Shown piece by piece: positions 42,366 through 42,872 of a stretch of 42,872 nt of DNA. Source of the DNA: Mesorhizobium sp. LSJC280B00 (GTDB lineage Bacteria; Pseudomonadota; Alphaproteobacteria; Rhizobiales; Rhizobiaceae); assembly GCF_000502835.1 (NCBI RefSeq), contig NZ_AYVL01000007.1, positions 13,711-56,582 on the forward strand, given 5' to 3'. The notes beneath the pieces were generated by a model. The model saw only the letters and a program-made list of their open reading frames with translations, did not search any database and was not told the DNA's origin. Made by a program: the position numbers and the translations under genes. The first letter of the stretch is position 1. The number at the start of each line of letters is the position of its first letter.

Positions 42366-42872
42366 GTGGGACAGACGGTTTTCATCCCTCGTGAGCTCGA
42401 CGCAAACGAGCCGCGCGTCGGGGCCTCCCCCGATACGGTGAAGCGGCTGGCAGCGCTGGGTTTCGACGTAATCGTGGAAACCGGCGCCGGCACGGCGTCG
42501 CGCGTTCCCGACGAGGAGTTTGCCAAGGCGGGCGCCGCGATCGGCAAGGCCGGCGATGCAGCCAGGGCCGATGTGGTGCTGAAGGTGCGCCGCCCCACGG
42601 ACGCCGAGCTGAAGGGCTACAAGTCCGGCGCCGCTGTCATTGCGATCATGGATCCCTACGGCAACGACGCTGCCGTCGCAGCCCTTGCCAGGGCCGGTGT
42701 TACTGCCTTCTCCATGGAGTTCATGCCGCGCATCACCCGGGCGCAATCGATGGACGTTCTATCCAGCCAGGCCAACCTCGCCGGCTACCAGGCGGTGATT
42801 GATGCGGCTGCCGAATATGACCGGGCGTTGCCGATGATGATGACGGCGGCGGGCACGGTGCCGGCTGCGAAG
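42366..42872 (+). CDS. pntA: NAD(P) transhydrogenase alpha subunit, N-terminal part (3' truncated)
   Basis: The window ends inside this gene after 169 codons. It encodes the NAD(H)-binding domain I of the proton-translocating transhydrogenase, which uses the proton gradient to make NADPH. Seen: TVFIPRELDANEPRVGASPDTVKRL, VIVETGAGTASRVPDEEF, VVLKVRRPT, and the conserved FSMEFMPRITRAQSMDVLSSQANLAGYQAV. The start is GTG at 42366, with AAGGA about 8-13 bases upstream. The ATG at 42361 is in another frame. Confidence 0.95.
   Translation, partial: MGQTVFIPRELDANEPRVGASPDTVKRLAALGFDVIVETGAGTASRVPDEEFAKAGAAIGKAGDAARADVVLKVRRPTDAELKGYKSGAAVIAIMDPYGNDAAVAALARAGVTAFSMEFMPRITRAQSMDVLSSQANLAGYQAVIDAAAEYDRALPMMMTAAGTVPAAK

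Overview
The window looks like chromosomal DNA of a high-GC alphaproteobacterium of the Rhizobiales, most likely Mesorhizobium or a close relative. This is judged from gene content (cytochrome-linked urate oxidase PuuD, fused indolepyruvate ferredoxin oxidoreductase, aa3-oxidase subunit IV next to pntA, TRAP and Liv transporters), codon usage and the presence of palindromic mosaic repeats of the rhizobial RIME type. No database search was possible. No phage, transposase, CRISPR array, rRNA or tRNA gene was seen.

Region 1 (1-12960) is largely purine catabolism: the end of xdhA, then xdhB and xdhC (xanthine dehydrogenase and its cofactor-insertion factor), then puuD (urate oxidation) and guaD (guanine deamination) on the same strand. 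Between the two halves, on the opposite strand, lie dps, two flavin-dependent LLM-family monooxygenases and a LysR regulator divergent from puuD. A HbpS/UPF0303-type protein and a MOFRL glycerate 2-kinase follow. The xdhC reading frame carries an in-frame palindromic mosaic repeat.

Region 2 (12962-19508) holds a UdgX-type uracil-DNA glycosylase with the KRRIH loop, a translationally coupled glutamine-synthetase-like gene and class III aminotransferase, a small secreted protein, and a WD40 protein with a His-rich COG0523 (CobW-type) metallochaperone GTPase.

Region 3 (19706-26937) is a run of small regulatory and metabolic units: a Tat-exported intradiol dioxygenase, a MarR regulator, a divergent AraC/DUF2000 pair, a DMT exporter, a LacI regulator with a perfect palindrome at its start and a coupled 2-hydroxyacid dehydrogenase, an Inh-like secreted protein and a gamma-glutamyl-GABA hydrolase.

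Region 4 (27222-34505) contains a TRAP transporter whose binding protein is convergent with its own permease genes, with a zinc alcohol dehydrogenase downstream of the permeases. An orphan LivH-type permease lies divergent from a CGNR zinc-finger regulator across a clear inverted repeat, followed by a lipoprotein.

Region 5 (34731-42872) holds the 1159-residue indolepyruvate ferredoxin oxidoreductase, a membrane GGDEF-EAL protein, a LuxI/FeeM-like acyltransferase, two tiny membrane proteins and the start of pntA.

The most noteworthy items are the repeat exapted into xdhC, the UdgX enzyme, the LuxI-like acyltransferase beside a c-di-GMP enzyme, and several well-formed operators (33331-33368, 23564-23578, 19599-19631). 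None of these by itself proves a new system.
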